A stretch of DNA of 64,000 bases from Natroniella sp046097105 (GCF_046097105.1 NZ_CP175562.1:1612001-1676000), one strand, 5' to 3'; positions 34,940-44,164 are shown, counted from the stretch's first letter. Notes: a model not told the origin generated them from the sequence alone. Program-made: numbers and translations.

Positions 34940-36340
34940 TTATCTATTCTTTAATCTTTTAAAATAATTGTGAACTTCCTCTTCTTCCTCAGGCAATAAA
35001 TCATTCTCACCAATCAAATACTCCTCTGCTATCTCAGGCTCTAATCCTAAATACTTCTCTCTAAACTCAGCCGGTGCAACTATCAACTCCGAACTACCAC
35101 CACTATATTGATTAATAGCCCTAGCATAATTTAAGACTCGCTCACTTTCTTCCATCTCATTTAGCTCAAATAAATTAGGCCATTCAACCTCAAAACCAGT
35201 CTCTGGTTGACTTACTGCTCCTATTTCAATCAACTTTTCAATAAGTGGCTCTAAAATCAAAGGTTGAGCATAGTTGGCCCGTCGTTCATTAATTTTTTCT
35301 ACCCAATTTCTTTCGTCTTGACTGCTGGCCAACTCTCCTCGTTCACTACCTAATAATATTCGCTTAGGAATCCCAGTCACTGCTGAGATAAGAGAGATAA
35401 TAATATCAAAAGGGTTACTAGGGTCTTCAATATTAGTAGTTAATGTATTAATATCTACTCCCTTCGTCCCAATATAATCTCTTAAGTTATGAACCAACTC
35501 ATCTATTTGTTCATCCAGCTTACCAAGATCAATATCATATTCCTCTCTCACATCAGCATGATACTTATTACTAGCATTCTTCCAATAGGTCTCAGCACTA
35601 CCTCCAACTATCTTCATCAGATCATCAAGTAGATTATATACATTCTTTAACCGAGGAGTACCTAAGACCTCATTCTCCAATAAACCTTCAGCTAAATGAA
35701 TGACTCTGCTATGATGAACAATTACATTACCAGCTTTAAATCCTTTAGGTGGATCATCACCAGTTAGATCTATCTTATAAAATTTAGGGTTACCAAATCT
35801 TCTGTTAGTCTGATCAGTCTCCCATTGATTAATCTTAGCTGACCCTTCACTATAAACACTCAAATATAATACATCCTCTGGACCATTTAATGAATCTTTC
35901 TCCAAAGGCTTACTAAAGTCATTACCATTAGGATCAGCTGTCCCTAAGAGTATAACCCCATAACGACCAATCCCAGATAATATATCAGCTCGCTTTAACT
36001 TATTAAACAACTTTGTATTCTTAACTACTGTTGCTAAGTCTTTTTCAAAGTCAGTTTCATCATCTTTTTTCTTATCCTGCTCCTTAATTATCGCCTTCTT
36101 CTTCCAGGTAGTCTTAGCAGGCTTCTCTACTATTGTCTTAGCTATATCTTGCCTGTCATATTTGGCCCAGTAATCTTCAAAAGTTAACTCATCTTTATAG
36201 CCTAAGGTTTGATAGTAATTCCTCTCCCCTGCAAAAGAAGCACCTGCTTTATTAGCTAACTTACTTCGAGCAGAAATCAATGAATTAGCTACCATTCTAC
36301 CTAGCTGCTCTACAGCATCAATCTCTTCTCCATCGGCCAT
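34940..36340 (-). CDS. Phage portal protein (DUF1073 type)
   Basis: 466 residues. LTFEDYWAKYDRQDIAKTIVEKPAKTTWKK, RADILSGIGRYGVILLG, VHHSRVIHLAEGL and GIPKRILLGSERGELASSQDERNW are hallmarks of DUF1073 portal proteins. It forms the dodecameric DNA gate between terminase and head. Gene order is terminase, portal, minor head protein. The acidic C terminus is usual. Confidence 0.9.
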   Translation of the reverse strand: MADGEEIDAVEQLGRMVANSLISARSKLANKAGASFAGERNYYQTLGYKDELTFEDYWAKYDRQDIAKTIVEKPAKTTWKKKAIIKEQDKKKDDETDFEKDLATVVKNTKLFNKLKRADILSGIGRYGVILLGTADPNGNDFSKPLEKDSLNGPEDVLYLSVYSEGSAKINQWETDQTNRRFGNPKFYKIDLTGDDPPKGFKAGNVIVHHSRVIHLAEGLLENEVLGTPRLKNVYNLLDDLMKIVGGSAETYWKNASNKYHADVREEYDIDLGKLDEQIDELVHNLRDYIGTKGVDINTLTTNIEDPSNPFDIIISLISAVTGIPKRILLGSERGELASSQDERNWVEKINERRANYAQPLILEPLIEKLIEIGAVSQPETGFEVEWPNLFELNEMEESERVLNYARAINQYSGGSSELIVAPAEFREKYLGLEPEIAEEYLIGENDLLPEEEEEVHNYFKRLKNR

Positions 36341-36355
36341 AATCTCCCTCCTTTC

Positions 36356-38185
36356 TTAACTACTCCAAACAACACTACTCTTAGTTTTAACATATTTTCT
36401 ACCCTGCCAAGCTATTGCCTTATCAATTATTCGATCATCAAAGCTACCTGATTCAGCATTATATCCCCCATTCTTGTCCTTAACATAAGTCATACACTCC
36501 TGAAGTGTCTTATAATCTTTAATCTCCATCTGATCACTGTTAATAGCAGCAGTTCTAAACTCGTCGATCATTAAGAACTTATTATTGCCAGTCCACCAGC
36601 CCATCTTCCTAGTTTCTTCATCTCGCTTCTCATCATCTTTATATCTGAAGTGGAATGAATGTTCTGGATAATTAAGCTCCTTAAGTAGGGTAGTATTAGT
36701 AGTTAGGCCATGGTTGTTATTCTCAACCATCATATAAGCCCAACCATAATTTTGGCCCCACTCATATAATAGATAACCATATTCATCTGCTTCCCAATGG
36801 CCATTAATCTGTACTGCCTGCTTCCAATCATCTATTGAATAAATACTGGCACTAGAGTAATCACCGCCATCTCCTTCAGCTACATCAGCTGCACAAACAT
36901 AAGTTTTATTGGGGTCATACTCTTCAAATACATAAATCTCTGCCTCGGGCCAACGTTCATCCCCAGTAATTGCTACTGGTCGATGATCAAATTTAACCCT
37001 TTCTTTGATGCTATCAGTATTTCTGACAATTGGGATTGCATTGAAAGCCTTGAGTGGCCCAATCTTCTTTTTAGCATATAGCAACTTCTCCTTAACCTTA
37101 TCAATATTAAATACCGGATTACCTGAAGCTTGAAATGCTTCTTCAGGAAAGGTTGGATATTCTTGTTGCATCTCTGCTAAATCTTCATTTTTATCATCAA
37201 CATACTTACGATAATACCACCACAGTTTTTCATAGGTTATCTCTTCAATGTTGGCCCGGTAATTTCTTAAGTTCTTAAAGATTTTATAATTAGAGTTATC
37301 GATATCTTTAATGAACTCTCTTTTCTCTTCTTCAGATCTAAACTCCTTACTATACTCCTTTTGAATATACCACGGAATAAAGATAGCTATATAATCACTC
37401 TTACCCTTAACAGCCTTATCCCATCTTTCTTGAGCTTCATTGTAACCATTAGCAGTAGTCTCTAAGATTATATCTGCTGAAGGAGTGCAAGCATCAGTCA
37501 ACCCTGACATGGTTTTATCGATGATTGGCCACCAAGCTAACTCAGATACATGTAGAAAATGAATCGTAAAGGAGTTACCCACTCGACCATCTTTGCTGGT
37601 GTTACCTGCAGTAGATATCCCCCAGCTGCTATTCATCCCTTGCCCATCATCTTTGGCCCATCTAAATTCTTTCCGGTTATTATATTTCTCAGTAGGTTTT
37701 AACTTCTCAGGTAAAGGCTCATAATAACTTTTAGCTTTTTCAAATAGATTATTAGTAGATTTATCTTCATCTGCAACTGTATAACCTTGAAAATTCTTCG
37801 TTGTTATCCCCTGGGCCAACTGCAGCGAGGTAACATAAGATGATATACCCTGTTGTCGCCCTTTAATAATGATTGCTCTAAAGGAGATTCCTTCTTTTTT
37901 ACATCGTCTATATTCTTTTTTCACCATACTTTGAGCTTGATTAGGAAAGAAAGGAACCCTTTCCCCTTCTTTATTATCAATTACAAAAACCATCTCTACT
38001 AATAGAGATGGATCAGTTTGAATCTCATCTTTTAATTTTTGAGCCTCTTCAGTCAGTTCACCTTCCGGGCCAACCTCTGTTAGCTTATCAACAATCGCTT
38101 TTCTAAATTCCCTATCTAAGCCTATATCTTGGTTGTTGGCCCATAACTCCCTCCTCTTTTGGATTATATCTGTACAGGATAACAT
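36356..38185 (-). CDS. Terminase large subunit
   Basis: 609 residues. The ATPase part has Walker A IIKGRQQGISSY near 105 and a downstream IILETTANG motif. The nuclease part has VCAADVAEGDGGDYSSASIYS and a C-terminal DRIIDKAIAWQ. It packages DNA with the small subunit gene 20 bases upstream. The GRQQGIS variant is common in Firmicute siphophages. Confidence 0.93.
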   Translation of the reverse strand: MLSCTDIIQKRRELWANNQDIGLDREFRKAIVDKLTEVGPEGELTEEAQKLKDEIQTDPSLLVEMVFVIDNKEGERVPFFPNQAQSMVKKEYRRCKKEGISFRAIIIKGRQQGISSYVTSLQLAQGITTKNFQGYTVADEDKSTNNLFEKAKSYYEPLPEKLKPTEKYNNRKEFRWAKDDGQGMNSSWGISTAGNTSKDGRVGNSFTIHFLHVSELAWWPIIDKTMSGLTDACTPSADIILETTANGYNEAQERWDKAVKGKSDYIAIFIPWYIQKEYSKEFRSEEEKREFIKDIDNSNYKIFKNLRNYRANIEEITYEKLWWYYRKYVDDKNEDLAEMQQEYPTFPEEAFQASGNPVFNIDKVKEKLLYAKKKIGPLKAFNAIPIVRNTDSIKERVKFDHRPVAITGDERWPEAEIYVFEEYDPNKTYVCAADVAEGDGGDYSSASIYSIDDWKQAVQINGHWEADEYGYLLYEWGQNYGWAYMMVENNNHGLTTNTTLLKELNYPEHSFHFRYKDDEKRDEETRKMGWWTGNNKFLMIDEFRTAAINSDQMEIKDYKTLQECMTYVKDKNGGYNAESGSFDDRIIDKAIAWQGRKYVKTKSSVVWSS

Positions 38186-38204
38186 CTCATTATTATCACC
38201 ATCC

Positions 38205-38561
38205 TTAAAAGAAATCTTCTAATTTTCTCTTTTCTGTTACTTCAATCTCTTGTTTATACTTACCTTTAAGTTCAAAGAAAAGTTTGATAGCTTTTGTATC
38301 TCCTCGCTTCATTTGTCTTATTAATGAATTCCATGCAGTTGCTAAATGACCCTCTGTATACCTTTCTATTTGATCATTTAAATATTCTAAAAAGCTATCA
38401 TCTTTCAACCAACGATATGCTGTGGAAGGTGAAACACCCACCTCCCTAATTTTGGCCCTTCTTGATCGTCTATCATCCGGATTTGCCAATAGTTGAGCAA
38501 ATTTCATCTGCTTAGCTGATAAAGGCAAATCTGTTTCATTATGTTTAGTTTTATCAGACAA
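38205..38561 (-). CDS. Terminase small subunit
   Basis: 118 residues. LSAKQMKFAQLLANPDDRRSRRAKIREVGVSPSTAYRWLKDDSFLEYLNDQ is the homeodomain-like HTH of phBC6A51-type small terminases. Probable start is TTG after GGAGGTGGTTTAA. It recognises the packaging site. Confidence 0.88.
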   Translation of the reverse strand: MSDKTKHNETDLPLSAKQMKFAQLLANPDDRRSRRAKIREVGVSPSTAYRWLKDDSFLEYLNDQIERYTEGHLATAWNSLIRQMKRGDTKAIKLFFELKGKYKQEIEVTEKRKLEDFF

Positions 38562-39152
38562 TTAAACCACCTCCCGATGGTAATCATCAGCTAATATATC
38601 TGGTACTTCTTTATCTAGGTCTAAATAATCTATTCCAAACTCTTTAATTATATCTGAAAAATCTTCTATATCATGAGGGACGATATTCTCTCTTGGACCA
38701 ATATGCCTTAACTCATGATACATAACTATCTTTTTTTGATTATCTGATAAATTAGCTATATTAGGATCATAAAAGATAATTAAAAATTTATAAGGGATAA
38801 TTGCTCTTTCTGGCCCAGTAACTTTCTTGCACTCAGCAAAAACAGTCCTACCTTGACTCTTCTTCTCTTTATAACTTCTAACAAACCCTATATTTTCAAG
38901 GCCAATTATATCTCTTATCTCACTAAGATCCTCCATCTTATCTAAAATCCTTTTTGCTAAATATCTTAACCTGCCATCTAGCTTGTAGTCAAAACCAATC
39001 GGTAACTGAAAAGGATGTTCATACTTTTGATATTCGTGCTGCCAGCAATACCATTCTTCTGGAGCTTGATTAACTATAAATTCTTTTTTTCTACTGCATC
39101 TAGATTTATTATTATTCTCTCCCATACAATATAATAATACTTTTTCACTCAC
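38562..39152 (-). CDS. Putative phage metallopeptidase (HELRH)
   Basis: About 197 residues from GTG 39152, eight bases after GGAGG. It has the phage putative-metallopeptidase domain: IGFVRSYKEKKSQGRTVFAECKKV, PYKFLIIFYDP and the zinc motif VMYHELRHI, then IVPHDIEDF. It lies just before the terminase small subunit. Its substrate is unknown. Confidence 0.8.
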   Translation of the reverse strand: MSEKVLLYCMGENNNKSRCSRKKEFIVNQAPEEWYCWQHEYQKYEHPFQLPIGFDYKLDGRLRYLAKRILDKMEDLSEIRDIIGLENIGFVRSYKEKKSQGRTVFAECKKVTGPERAIIPYKFLIIFYDPNIANLSDNQKKIVMYHELRHIGPRENIVPHDIEDFSDIIKEFGIDYLDLDKEVPDILADDYHREVV

Positions 39153-39190
39153 TAGCAACACCTCCTCAAATTAAATTATCAAAAAGAAAA

Positions 39191-39206
39191 ACACTCTTGC
39201 GAGTGT
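39191..39206 (-). terminator. Terminator after the PD-(D/E)XK gene
   Basis: The minus strand reads ACACTCGCAAGAGTGT followed by TTTTC, one base from the stop codon of the nuclease-like gene. Confidence 0.75.
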
Positions 39207-39701
39207 TTAAAGATTAATAGGCACATAAGGTATAAAAACTCTACCATTTTGAACTTCTATTAATGTTATTGGTAGGTTAGAATTTTTAAAAACTGCTACT
39301 GTTCTTAAATGTATTTTATCATCAATCAAAAACATTCTTGGCTTTTCTTTTGTTAATGCTTCTATAGAATTTTGGTACAACATTAATTGACCTATAGCTT
39401 TACATTGTTCTGTTGGAGCTGTAGCAGGATGTTTTTTATTAGTGCATTTTATTTCAAAAATAGACTTGCTTAAATCCTCATGAACAACTATCAAGTCAGG
39501 TCTTATATTAAAATTACTTATTTTAATCTGTTTTTGTTGTATTATATTTTTTATATCTGGCAATCCAATTTTGCTACATAACTCAGGTAAGCAATCTTTT
39601 ATATACTCTTCAAATTCACTCTCCGAACCATTGAAACAATAAGCCTGTTCCTCTTTGAGTATTTTTAAAGCCTCTTCCTTTTCTAATATCATTTTATTCA
39701 T
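39207..39701 (-). CDS. PD-(D/E)XK-type nuclease-like moron
   Basis: 164 residues from ATG 39701, with GGGGAGAG upstream. FNIRPDLIVVHEDLSKSIFEIKCTN has the PD...ExK core, followed by QCKAIGQLMLYQ as in restriction-endonuclease-like folds. It has its own terminator and a probable promoter in the 58-base AT-rich gap upstream (TATAAT-like word near 39757). This separates it from early and late operons. It may be a superinfection-exclusion or defence gene. Confidence 0.7.
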   Translation of the reverse strand: MNKMILEKEEALKILKEEQAYCFNGSESEFEEYIKDCLPELCSKIGLPDIKNIIQQKQIKISNFNIRPDLIVVHEDLSKSIFEIKCTNKKHPATAPTEQCKAIGQLMLYQNSIEALTKEKPRMFLIDDKIHLRTVAVFKNSNLPITLIEVQNGRVFIPYVPINL

Positions 39702-39777
39702 CTTTTTATCTCTCCCCAAAAAAAGTAATCGAGCGTGTTGTTTATACTTCGTTTCATTATATATAATATCACACTTT

Positions 39778-40254
39778 TTAAGCCTTAACTGCTAAAATAG
39801 TGATAAATTCCTGATAAATTTCTGATAAACCCACCTTTTCAAGCTGCTCTAAAGCTGATCTCTTCTTATTTTGTACCGTTGGGATCGACACTTCTAATCT
39901 TTCAGCTGAATCTGAATCCTCTAATCTATCAAAATATTTATACTCTATCACATCATGCTCTTCCGGGCCAAGACACTCTAAACATTCTTCTATCGTCTCA
40001 ACATTTTCTAAAATCATCTCTCCTCTTTCCTTAAGCTCCTCTTTTTTATCAATATAATTTTCAGTATCAGAAGCAGTTTCATTAGTCTTTGCTGAAGGTT
40101 CATTATATCTAATTGCTTTCAAGCTATAACTCATATTTAAAGAAGTAGTAATCAAAACCTTTGCCTTAGCTTTAGCTGGTCTGTAATTATATAATATTTC
40201 TTCAATCCTATCCTTACTATCCTTTTTAATCTCTTCAATTACCTCGCATCCCAC
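39778..40254 (-). CDS. ArpU/sigma-70 region 4-like late gene regulator
   Basis: 158 residues. The C-terminal half (LGPEEHDVIEYKYFDRLEDSDSAERLEVSIPTVQNKKRSALEQL) is a sigma region 4-like helix-turn-helix as in ArpU/RinA-type activators of phage late genes. It sits at the junction of early and late regions, where such regulators normally lie. Confidence 0.75.
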   Translation of the reverse strand: MGCEVIEEIKKDSKDRIEEILYNYRPAKAKAKVLITTSLNMSYSLKAIRYNEPSAKTNETASDTENYIDKKEELKERGEMILENVETIEECLECLGPEEHDVIEYKYFDRLEDSDSAERLEVSIPTVQNKKRSALEQLEKVGLSEIYQEFITILAVKA

Positions 40255-40337
40255 CTTTACCCGCCCCTCTCTTTTATGTTATAATGGTTTTATCAAGTTA
40301 AATGCTTCTTAGAGCGGGCCAACAGGCTCGTTCTCTT

Positions 40338-40601
40338 CTATTTTACCCCTTTATTATTTCTCGTTTCCCAGTAAGCCATTTGATGTTTATCAAAAAAGTT
40401 CTCCTGGGCCAACCTTAAAAGCTCCTCTTCCGCCCCTTCTTTATTGCACCTATCACACTCCCAGAGAGATTCTTTTAGATTCAACCTAGCAACCCTAAGC
40501 TCACAATACGGACATTTAACCAATACTTCTATTTCAATCTCTTGGATCTGGCATATTATTTTAGCAACTTTCCAAGTCATCTTATCATTCTCTGCTTGCA
40601 A
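40338..40601 (-). CDS. Zinc-ribbon prophage protein
   Basis: 87 residues with LVKCPYCELRVARLNLKESLWECDRCNKEG, two CxxC knuckles 20 residues apart. It overlaps the end of recU. Probably binds nucleic acid; function unknown. Confidence 0.7.
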   Translation of the reverse strand: MQAENDKMTWKVAKIICQIQEIEIEVLVKCPYCELRVARLNLKESLWECDRCNKEGAEEELLRLAQENFFDKHQMAYWETRNNKGVK

Positions 40602-41121
40602 TCTCCTCTACCTCCTTAAGAGTTGATAAATAATCAACCAAAATCAGTCCCTTGGGCTTTATCTTCCATCTTTCTTTAAATTCATCATAAGGTATACTCT
40701 TTCTACCACCTTGTAATACTCCTTGCCAATATCGATCTAATAACTTAAATGGTAAATAATAAAATTCATCCAGGCTACTGAAATAAACCACCAAAAAACT
40801 AATACCTCCGTTTTTGGCCCAATCTGCTAAATAATAATATTGATGCTCTTCCACATTACTCAAATCAAATCTAGTTTCAACCTTAGTTTGTTTAGCATCG
40901 AAAGCTATTGGATAACCTTCAAATAAACCTATGTAATCGACAGTTGACTTCTTTTCATAAAATCCATTGCTAATCTTCCCAGTCCTAGAGTTAATATTTA
41001 AAACCTTAACTGGCGTAGGAACCTTTTGTACCAATGCTCTCTCCTGGAAGAAATATTGCTGGTTAGAGGATTCAATCATATCCTCTAACCCTTGTCCTCT
41101 ATTAGCATAATTAATACTCAT
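40585..41121 (-). CDS. recU: Holliday junction resolvase RecU
   Basis: 178 residues. NRGQGLEDMIESSNQQY, AFDAKQTKVETRFDLSNVEEHQYYYLADWAKNGGISFLVVYF and KRKSIPYDEF-like text form the RecU fold, with the catalytic D...DxK (DYIGLFEGYPIAFDAKQ). Starts TAATG, overlapping the upstream stop. It resolves branched DNA before packaging. Confidence 0.9.
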   Translation of the reverse strand: MSINYANRGQGLEDMIESSNQQYFFQERALVQKVPTPVKVLNINSRTGKISNGFYEKKSTVDYIGLFEGYPIAFDAKQTKVETRFDLSNVEEHQYYYLADWAKNGGISFLVVYFSSLDEFYYLPFKLLDRYWQGVLQGGRKSIPYDEFKERWKIKPKGLILVDYLSTLKEVEEIASRE

Positions 41122-41675
41122 TACTGACCAGCTGCCTTATCAAATTCAATTCTAGTTTGTGTAATAGTCTGCTTTAACTTTTTAAACCCTTCTTTCCAGC
41201 AACCATATCTAGCAATATTCTTAGCAATAACCTCTTCAGCGTAATCTAAAATAGATATCTTATAATCACAAAGCTCGTCCTGAGCTCGTTTAGCCTCTCT
41301 AATACCTTCGACTCTTTCACCATTGCTTAATTCATATAACTCTTTACCTATTCTTTTGGGAAAATTATCAACTTGAATCGGTTCTAAATCTATTTGTAAA
41401 AAAGCCTCATCAATCATAGCTTCCCTTTTAATATTATCTGCAGCAGACCAATAAGTTTCTGGGACTATCAAGATAATATCTTCTTCAATAAATGTCTGCC
41501 ATAGCTTTGGAACTTTCTTGATCTCTCCATAAACCATTCTCCCTTTTGAAACCTTAGCTTTATCCCTAAATCTATAACCAATCTTGACATTAGCTAATTT
41601 TTCATGATGCTTTTTTATCACTTCTTGAGCCACATTTTCAATACTCTCTACTCCATTACTAATATAATCAGCCAC
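41121..41675 (-). CDS. Phage metallopeptidase-fold protein lacking the zinc motif
   Basis: 184 residues. NVKIGYRFRDKAKVSKGRMVYGEIKKVPKLWQTFIEEDIILIVPETYW aligns with the putative phage metallopeptidase domain seen at 38562-39152. Where that has HELRH this has REAMIDEAFLQI, so zinc binding is lost. Probably a structural or inhibitory relative; 21 residues downstream are predicted helix. Confidence 0.65.
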   Translation of the reverse strand: MADYISNGVESIENVAQEVIKKHHEKLANVKIGYRFRDKAKVSKGRMVYGEIKKVPKLWQTFIEEDIILIVPETYWSAADNIKREAMIDEAFLQIDLEPIQVDNFPKRIGKELYELSNGERVEGIREAKRAQDELCDYKISILDYAEEVIAKNIARYGCWKEGFKKLKQTITQTRIEFDKAAGQ

Positions 41676-41869
41676 CTTAAACCCCTCCTTTTTTTAGTCG
41701 GGCCAACTTTGACCAAAAGCTGACCCGTAGATGAATAATAAATTTAGGTGGGCTTCCTCCCTTCATTTTATTTTTGTAAAATCCATACTCTTAACGAGAG
41801 AGGGCATCTGCCAGCCAGTCGTTGTCCAGGCGAGTTGGCCCGCAGATACTAATAACACTTCCTAATCTC
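41676..41869. other. Intergenic region with two GGGCCAAC words
   Basis: Contains GGGCCAAC at 41699-41706 and GTTGGCCC at 41835-41842 in inverted orientation about 130 bases apart, and a 29-codon frame (41677-41766) without a ribosome site. No RNA gene is recognised. Confidence 0.4.
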
Positions 41870-42019
41870 TTATTCATCTTTTCCTTTCATAATCTTTAAT
41901 AAATCTAAATCACTTTCTTTACACTTTTTTCTTCTGCTCTTGTTATCGATTTTATCTATTAAAAAAGCAATGCTAACAACAATAACCACTATCAAAAGCC
42001 AAATTATTAACCTATTCAT
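41870..42019 (-). CDS. 49-residue small membrane protein
   Basis: Reads MNRLIIWLLIVVIVVSIAFL then DKIDNKSRRKKCKESDLDL..., one TM segment with a basic cytoplasmic tail. AAAAAGGATG precedes the ATG. It lies between the replication and metallopeptidase-like genes; function unknown. Confidence 0.6.
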   Translation of the reverse strand: MNRLIIWLLIVVIVVSIAFLIDKIDNKSRRKKCKESDLDLLKIMKGKDE

Positions 42020-42147
42020 TGAAATCATCCTTTTTTTTAAAAATAGTAATGCTTATCTTAAATCAACACGTTATAATTTAATTGTAAACCTCCCTTTTTG
42101 TTATATATATAATAGCCGGCGAAAGTCGGCTTGTTTTTCTTTTGTAT

Positions 42148-43005
42148 TCATCTATTTGAAACCACTCTATAATTTGGCCCATCAAATTCAACCACTCCTG
42201 GAGAACCACAACCATGAAGAATCCTGCTTGCTATTCTATCCGTTACTATATCTAAATCATCTTGATTCATTCTGTTGTATCTATTATCTTTTAAATCCTC
42301 TGGAGTAAGACTTGTCAAATACTCACCAGGGAATTTATTTGATGTAAAGATGGTCAGCTTATCTCTTTGATATCTATAATCAACAATTTCAAAAATATCA
42401 TCTAAATCAGAACTTGAAATCTTAGAACGAGCAAATAAATCATCAATCACCAACACTTTAGCCCTTTGCATCTTTTGAATCACTTCTAAAGCAGAATAAT
42501 TTGAACTTCGATTAGAATAACTATTTCTAATCTTTTTGATTTCACTTCTCCAGTTGACATAGAACAAAAACACTTCCCCGTTCGGCAATTTAGATGGCAT
42601 AAATCGATCAATCTTAGCATCTAACTCCTTAGCTTGTTGATAAGCAATCACTTTAGCAGCAGAGACAGCTAAATGACTTTTCCCATTACCAACATTACCC
42701 CCTAAGTACAAAAATATGTTTTCTGGGTTCTGATATGATTGAGCAAATTTCCTAACTAAAGCTACTTTACCCTCAAACCCTTCTTTAACAGAACAGTCAT
42801 AACTCTTAAATGACTCCCGTTTTAACTTGCTTGGAATATCAGCAATTGCAAGTATCTTCTCATAAAATTCATTTATCCTGCGAGGATTTGACTTCTCAGT
42901 TTCTTTTTGCTTTATATTTTGGCTTTTTTCTTTGAGCTCTGTCACTCTTTGATTTATCAACTGCTGAAATTGATTCGGACTGATCTCCTTTGCATTTGCT
43001 CTCAT
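42148..43005 (-). CDS. DnaC-like helicase loader
   Basis: 285-residue AAA+ ATPase. Walker A is GGNVGNGKSHLAVSAA near 100, Walker B is AKVLVIDDLFAR near 180, and sensor 1 is LTIFTSNKFPGEYL. It loads replicative helicase at the phage origin. AGAGGGG before ATG 43005 supports the start although it overlaps the initiator gene by 110 bases. Confidence 0.88.
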   Translation of the reverse strand: MRANAKEISPNQFQQLINQRVTELKEKSQNIKQKETEKSNPRRINEFYEKILAIADIPSKLKRESFKSYDCSVKEGFEGKVALVRKFAQSYQNPENIFLYLGGNVGNGKSHLAVSAAKVIAYQQAKELDAKIDRFMPSKLPNGEVFLFYVNWRSEIKKIRNSYSNRSSNYSALEVIQKMQRAKVLVIDDLFARSKISSSDLDDIFEIVDYRYQRDKLTIFTSNKFPGEYLTSLTPEDLKDNRYNRMNQDDLDIVTDRIASRILHGCGSPGVVEFDGPNYRVVSNR

Positions 43006-43870
43006 TGCTATTACCCCTCTCTATTTTTTCAAGCTCACTAATAGAAGTAATACCTCTACTAAGCCAACGGTTTAATATTCCTTTTCCTTGTGCTGGATCA
43101 CGACCAACACAATAATAAAATGGGTTATCTTCATACTTGGCCCGCTTCATTGCTTCAATTACCAGTTCAGGACTAGACTTATTAGCATATTTAATTAGGG
43201 TGATTAGTATATTAGGATTGAAATTATTCATCTTCCAAATATTATTAATCGCTTCTCTAATTGGAGAAGGTTCTGTTTGCCTGTCTGTCTGTTGGGCTTT
43301 AACCTCTTCTAAAACTTCTTGTTCCTCTTCAACAGTTAAATTATCATTACTACTTACATACTTACTTTTATTATCTGTAGTAATCTCTGTGTAATCTCTG
43401 GTATTGGTTTGTTCATTTTGGACAGCTCCATCTGTTCGTTTTGAACACTTCCTCTGTTCATTTTGAACAGTCGTCTGTTCATTTTGAGCAGACTGCTCTT
43501 CCTCCTTGATTTTATTCTCAATTTTGCTTAAAACTTCAAAGTTGATTGTGTACCATTTAGTCTTATCAAAACCAGCTTTATTAAAGTTATCAGTTATAAC
43601 TAATTCCTCTTTCTCTAAATTTTTGATCGTTCTTCTCAATGTTGACTTGCTCCAAAAAGGAAAGTTATTCTCCAGCCACTCTCCGTAAGTATTATAAACC
43701 CAATATTTGCCCTCAATATAATTTTTATCTGCCTTGTAATTTATTCTAAGCCAATAATAAAGTTGTTGTAAAAATATTGCCTCATTCATCCCAACTTCTT
43801 CTGCCAGTTGCTTATCAAACATAATTAAACTACCTTCATTTATCAAAAGATCACTTTCTATATTTTGCAT
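42896..43870 (-). CDS. DnaD-like phage replication initiator
   Basis: 324 residues. An N-terminal winged helix (IMFDKQLAEEVGMNEAIFLQQLYYWL, FWSKSTLRRTIKNLEKEELV) is joined by a QNEQ-repeat linker (about 130-155) to a DnaD/DnaB-II domain (INNIWKMNNFNPN...PFYYCVGRDPAQGKGILNRWLSRG) and a basic tail. It pairs with the DnaC-like gene. The linker codons form the iteron array at 43411-43491. Confidence 0.85.
   Translation of the reverse strand: MQNIESDLLINEGSLIMFDKQLAEEVGMNEAIFLQQLYYWLRINYKADKNYIEGKYWVYNTYGEWLENNFPFWSKSTLRRTIKNLEKEELVITDNFNKAGFDKTKWYTINFEVLSKIENKIKEEEQSAQNEQTTVQNEQRKCSKRTDGAVQNEQTNTRDYTEITTDNKSKYVSSNDNLTVEEEQEVLEEVKAQQTDRQTEPSPIREAINNIWKMNNFNPNILITLIKYANKSSPELVIEAMKRAKYEDNPFYYCVGRDPAQGKGILNRWLSRGITSISELEKIERGNSNESKCKGDQSESISAVDKSKSDRAQRKKPKYKAKRN
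43411..43491. repeat. Iterons, probable replication origin inside the initiator gene
   Basis: Four copies of CTGTTCATTTTGAACAG or close variants start at about 43410, 43432, 43454 and 43475, a 21-22-base period (two helical turns). The third is a perfect palindrome. They lie within the DnaD-like coding sequence, a common place for phage origins. Confidence 0.7.
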
Positions 43871-43913
43871 CTAATCACCCCTTATTGGAACATAATCTAT
43901 TTAATCTATACTA

Positions 43914-44108
43914 TCAAAATAAACTTGCTAATCCCCTTAAACCACTTACAATCTTATCGAAATAACTCTGATCATAACTACACTCTAAATCATCTGGTTC
44001 CTGACCAACACAAAACTTACCACGCTCAGGACAATACTTTTGCTGCTGATCAGATTCAGTACTCCGTCGTACCATCTTATTACACTCTTCACATCTCTCC
44101 CAAGCCAT
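43914..44108 (-). CDS. Small cysteine-rich prophage protein
   Basis: 64 residues with MAWERCEECNKMVRR, KYCPERGKFC and DLECSYDQSYF, a likely zinc-binding fold. AAGGAGG precedes the ATG. Function unknown. Confidence 0.7.
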   Translation of the reverse strand: MAWERCEECNKMVRRSTESDQQQKYCPERGKFCVGQEPDDLECSYDQSYFDKIVSGLRGLASLF

Positions 44109-44127
44109 TTAAGATACCTCCTTATTC

Positions 44128-44152
44128 GGGCCAACACTTTCAATGTTGGCCC
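44128..44152. repeat. Hairpin built from two inverted GGGCCAACA words
   Basis: GGGCCAACA and TGTTGGCCC pair perfectly around a seven-base loop in the gap between the RDF-like gene and the small cysteine-rich gene. There is no T run on either side, so it is not a typical terminator. It resembles the hairpin at 45222-45253. Confidence 0.7.
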
Positions 44153-44164
44153 TTATCTGATAAT

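Noticed and set aside
41677..41766. 29-codon frame MKGGSPPKFIIHL...
   Set aside because: No ribosome site before its ATG, and its end overlaps the ribosome site of the next gene; noted only as part of the intergenic description.
43411..43491. Regular repeats as a CRISPR array
   Set aside because: Units are 17 bp with 4-5 bp gaps and lie in frame within a replication gene; no cas genes are near.
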